From: Crocodylus rhombifer
Taxonomy: Eukaryota; Chordata; Crocodylia; Crocodylidae
Direction of reading: 5' to 3'
NCBI GenBank assembly: GCA_038503035.1
Contig: JAVSML010024349.1
Location: forward strand, 186,001 to 250,000
DNA length: 64,000 nt
The translations under genes and the position numbers were made by a program. This document shows positions 60,701-64,000 of this stretch, in pieces. The first letter of the stretch is position 1. Every line of letters begins with the position of its first letter. Under the pieces are notes generated by a model that did not search any database, was not told where the DNA came from, and was given only the letters and a program-made list of their open reading frames with translations.

Positions 60701-61906
60701 ACTTTAACTCGTGGCACTTTATGTAAAGCACTATGAGTTAGGATCCCTGACATCTGCTTTGCAACCTTTTAAATATACCATTTGAGCTAGTAGAGTATAT
60801 GATATCACTTGTAGATTGTCACCTTCTATGTACCAGCCCTAGAAAGAATGAGATGATTTCCAAGAGGTGTCCCAGATACTTGCTGACATAAGAAGTTTGT
60901 TGAAACTTAGAAATCCTGGGGTTCTGTTAGTTTGTAAAGGTGTGTGCACTTTAACAAGCACTCTCCCCTTCAAGTTTGAAACGGTCCCTTCTGGATTACT
61001 TCAGTTCTTGCTGCTTGTCCTGGACCCATTCTTTATTCTACAATTCTACTTCTTCTTGCCCATGCTATCTCTGTCTTTTTTTTATTCCCTTTCAGTCTCC
61101 AGCCCACCAGATATGTGGTGTGTAGAATTTCAGCACAAAGGTTATTTTGGCAAAGCTAAACCTAACTGACACAGGGTCTCATTTGGAACAGTGGGCAATG
61201 TTAATACCCATTCTCATGAGTAATCATCCTTGTGCTTGTTACCTATTGAACTGAACCTTAATTTAGTGCAGCAGTCTTTGAAACACTGAGAAACTTGGGC
61301 CTCTGGCACACATTCACTGCATGGCACTATGTGATCTGTTCCCCGGTCCCAGCAGTCTGTGCCTCGTGTGCATGGTGGGACAAAGTTTTGGGTTCAGGGA
61401 TCAGATCCCAACCATCATGTCATTACTACTTGCCAGTGCAGGGGAAACCCAGGATCATGGGGCTGGACTCCCTCTGTGCCAGCAAGTAGAAATCTGGGTG
61501 CCTGAAGAAGTGGTGCGGGTCTGGGTCTGGGACCAACAGTCACTTGATCAGTCTCTGCCCCATGATCACACTGGAATTGTAGGTTCAAGACTTCAGTGAA
61601 GTCCTGGAGCTGCAATTGATGGTCCTGATTGTGGGTCCCAGCCTCAGGAGTGCACCGTGATTAGTCCGAGCCCTGCCATCCAGCCAGCATAAGGCTGCAC
61701 GGTGAGGACCCTGCCACATGTTAAACTTCAGATGTAATGTTAAAAGGCACAAAATTATTATTCCACATTTTGTAGAATTAATTTTGTGACATTTCTCATT
61801 TTATCTTGCCATTAATTGCATGAATGTGTGACTGGCTTGAGATTAACTAGTTAACTGCATTTTAAGTGTAACATCTGCCTTGGTCACAGTAGGGATTTGT
61901 CTAACA

Positions 61907-62101
61907 CACGGGTTCTTGAACTGTGGGTGGGTCGCAAGCAACTTAAAAGGGGGCTGCAAACTTCCTGGGGGCACGTGTGGCAGTGAGGGGCAGTGGCGTG
62001 GAGTGGTGGATGGCGGTGGTGGCTGCTGTGCGAGCTCCCCGTCCCCTGCCACTGTCGTCCAGCACTTGGGGTCATGGTATCACAAAGTTTGAGAACGCCT
62101 T
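61907..62101. mobile_element. hAT-Charlie-like MITE (195 bp)
   Basis: The left end is CACGGGTTCTTGAACTGTGG and the right end, reversed, is AAGGCGTTCTCAAACTTTGTG, close to the ends of Charlie-type hAT elements. Flanks GTCTAACA (61899-61906) and GTCTAATG (62102-62109) match at 6 of 8. It is short, with no coding sequence. Confidence 0.7.
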
Positions 62102-62831
62102 GTCTAATGGTAAATGAAGAATTGTAATGCCCTTTATTAATAGATCTAGTTATTGTCTTCCTGCTTTTTCTGGATGTTTTTGATGTCTGTTTGGGTTAAT
62201 GTTCTCAAACATTCTGTTTAATATAAGCTGTTTTCCCAAATGTAAAAAGAGTTCTTTTAGCAGATTTTTCTGATCAGAATTCTCTTTGTCAGGAAAAAAA
62301 ATAGTTTAATGGATTCGGTAATTTTCTGAATAAACGGTACTCTCTGTTGCCTAGTTCCATTCACGTGTTGCCATCATTTGGTGCTTGAACTCTCACATTG
62401 GGTTGGTAGATTAGAAGACATTCCCATGATATCTATAGAGCTGGTCATCTGAATACTTTGAGAGACTCTTTCCCCTATGGCCAAGATCCTTACTCCATTA
62501 GTCTGAACACTGTTCATTTGGAGAGTTGTCCTACTGTGGCTTCAAATATGTATGAAAAAGTGATCTAGAGTGCTAAATATCATATGACTTGATGAAGTAC
62601 CTTTAAAAGGAAGGTACTGTACTTGTATGTCTTGGATGCCTCCTATAAGAATCCTTACGAAGACTGGAAACTTGATGAGGAGTCTCTGTATTAAGTACAA
62701 ACGTATTTATAGCTACTAATAACCTTGTTGACTGATGAGAAGTAATGCATTTAGTTGCTTCTTCACTAAATATATGTTAAGTATAAACAGCATGTAAGGC
62801 AGTTGATAAGTGTTTTCAACTTATTTTACAG

Positions 62832-62965
62832 GGTGACCTAAAAACTTATCTCTGCAATGAGCAGGAGCATATCAAGGGAGAGTCACAAATAATGCTGCTA
62901 CAGAGAATGGCGTGTGAAATTGCTGCTGGACTTGCCATAATGCATAAACATAATTTTGTGCATAG
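62832..62965 (+). CDS. LMTK2: LMTK2 coding exon 7 (helices D-E up to catalytic loop)
   Basis: The acceptor is ttattttacag|ggt and the donor cat|ag|gtatgc, phase 2. Residues 225-268 start [18 protein letters not shown], continue through [14 protein letters not shown] (helix E), and end MHKHNFVH. The last complete codon is the histidine of the HxD catalytic motif. The exon ends with AG, so the next residue is serine or arginine depending on the first base of exon 8, outside the window. LMTK2 elsewhere has serine here (HSD). The fit to the family is close across the exon. Confidence 0.96.
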
Positions 62966-64000
62966 GTATGCTTTCCCAATAAGATTACCTTTATTATGCT
63001 GCAGTCACATGTAGACTTTTCTTTAAAGCAATGTGTATCCAAATAAAAGAGCTTTTTAAAAGGCATAATTTTCAATTTAATTAGGTATTTTCTTCCATAA
63101 GAAGAATGGATTTATATTCATAGAGCTGGTAATTGAATTGCAACATTTAAATATGCCTGATAAATGTTGCAAACCTAAACATAAGCATGCAGCCCACTGC
63201 CTGAATGGCAGTCTGTGCCAGCCTTCAGAAGATGTCATTTTGAAAACTGCTTTCAAGGAAACTGATTTTGCGGTGCTCTTAACTTTCTCCTTTTACCTGA
63301 CAGAGCTCAGGTGCATTGCTGTGGTGACCTTCTTTCAGGAAGTATGAGCAGCAGTGGGTGTTTCTGGCAAAGTGTTTTTTCTCCACTTTAGGGAACCAGA
63401 GTTGCTTACGTTGATTGTCCTGAGCAAGAAGTTTAGAACAATTTGTCATGAATTTTCTTTCTCAAAAGATTTGGCATGTATGTAAATAGTGTTGTCTGTA
63501 AAGCTGAAGACTAAAACCTACAGTTCATGTACTGTCAGATTGCATTACCTACCCTCAAATCTCAGGTGTTAGTGAAAAATGTTAGAGAGTATCTGTGGGT
63601 GTCACTGTTTTGTCTGTGAGAAGTTATCTTTAACTTCTGGTGTCTTTCATCTTGCTGTCACTTTTTACAGTCTCTTTTTTTAAAAAGTGCAAAGCTTACC
63701 TGTAAGTTCTGTACTTTATGGGAGCTCTGAAAACTTAGAAATTGAACTTCAGTTTAACAGCCAATTTAGCTTTGTTACTAAAATGGAAGAAAGAGACCAG
63801 TGTTGCATTACAGGATGATTGATTTGCATCAGAGGCTCTTTAGGGTTTTTTATTATTAGGATGGAGAGAGAGTTCTATTGAATAGACATCAGCATTTTCA
63901 TAACATTTTCTTCATGTGTATACTTGCATAATCAAAGTTGAATAGGTAGGGTTACAAAAATGTGTGAAGCTGTCTAATTTTTATAATAAAAACTAGATTG
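62966..64000 (+). other. LMTK2: LMTK2 intron 7 (partial)
   Basis: Begins GTATGC after exon 7 and runs past the window end. I see no exon with similarity to the kinase catalytic loop or activation segment, so exon 8 must lie downstream. Confidence 0.88.

Larger units (their letters stand above)
47345..62831 (+). other. LMTK2: LMTK2 intron 6
   Basis: A 15.5-kb intron. It holds a CR1 3' end (47562-47850), hAT-like pieces (48930-49216, 55936-56465, 57449-57718, 61907-62101), a GC-rich mobile element (51543-52660), a minisatellite-bearing repeat (54365-55281) and GC-rich repeat-like patches at about 59540-59830, 60500-60710 and 61290-61720 that I cannot classify. The rest is AT-rich with no coding evidence. 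Confidence 0.9.
19500..64000 (+). other. LMTK2: LMTK2 gene, 5' half (promoter, exons 1-7, introns 1-7 partial)
   Basis: LMTK2 is a membrane-anchored serine/threonine kinase (named a tyrosine kinase from its fold). It is known to act in endosomal trafficking with myosin VI and to bind protein phosphatase 1 and inhibitor-2. Seven exons join in frame with intron phases 1, 0, 1, 0, 2, 0, 2 and all have GT donors and AG acceptors. They give 268 complete codons. Residue landmarks: hydrophobic N-terminus about 9-29, membrane segment about 50-72, acidic juxtamembrane stretch 83-100, glycine loop G149-G154, ATP lysine K173, hinge about 216-224, catalytic-loop histidine H268. The short peptides [26 protein letters not shown] and [12 protein letters not shown] are hallmarks of LMTK2 rather than LMTK1 or LMTK3. 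Exon 8 onward lies outside the window. The transcription start is not determined, so the left bound is simply the start of the CpG island. Confidence 0.96.

Noticed and set aside
1..64000. CRISPR arrays, operons or other prokaryotic systems, and tRNA or rRNA genes
   Set aside because: The window is vertebrate genomic DNA with spliced exons, CR1 LINEs and hAT elements. No regularly spaced short repeats and no tRNA or rRNA signature were seen.

Overview
The window is vertebrate nuclear DNA holding the 5' half of one protein-coding gene on the + strand. The gene is LMTK2 (lemur tail kinase 2, also called KPI-2 or BREK). Its CpG-island promoter lies at about 19500-20560. Seven coding exons can be placed to the base from splice sites, continuous reading phase and clear protein similarity: 20098-20218, 39227-39351, 40454-40598, 45562-45635, 46185-46303, 47257-47344 and 62832-62965. 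Together they encode the N-terminal hydrophobic segment, a second membrane segment, the acidic juxtamembrane stretch and the kinase domain up to the histidine of the catalytic loop. The rest of the kinase domain and the very long C-terminal tail lie beyond base 64000.

The repeats point to a sauropsid, most likely a crocodilian, less likely a turtle. Nine CR1 LINE copies are visible. Two long minus-strand copies (10110-12475 and 16522-18000) have the 3' ends I associate with crocodilian CR1. Alongside them are many non-autonomous hAT-type DNA transposons, a pogo/Tigger-like element and worn MIR-like SINE traces. The species call rests on familiarity with these repeats, not on a database search.

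Layout: 1-19500 is intergenic sequence upstream of LMTK2. I recognise no gene there, only CR1, hAT, Tigger-like and MIR-like repeats and a 10-N gap at 7293-7302. 19500-20560 is the CpG island with exon 1. 20219-39226 is intron 1 (19 kb), with a 400-N gap (23970-24369), CR1 copies and two GC-rich foldback elements. 39227-47344 carries exons 2-6, with a third foldback element in intron 3. 47345-62831 is intron 6 (15.5 kb), with hAT elements and a minisatellite. Exon 7 ends at 62965 and intron 7 runs off the window.

I found no new multi-gene system. The observations most worth a second look are: a family of foldback hAT-like elements sharing a core although their ends differ; a perfect 34-bp inverted repeat whose outer end coincides with the 400-N gap; several hAT copies with 8-bp target-site duplications; a strong G-quadruplex motif just inside intron 1; and a split codon at the end of exon 7 that decides whether the catalytic loop reads HRD or HSD.
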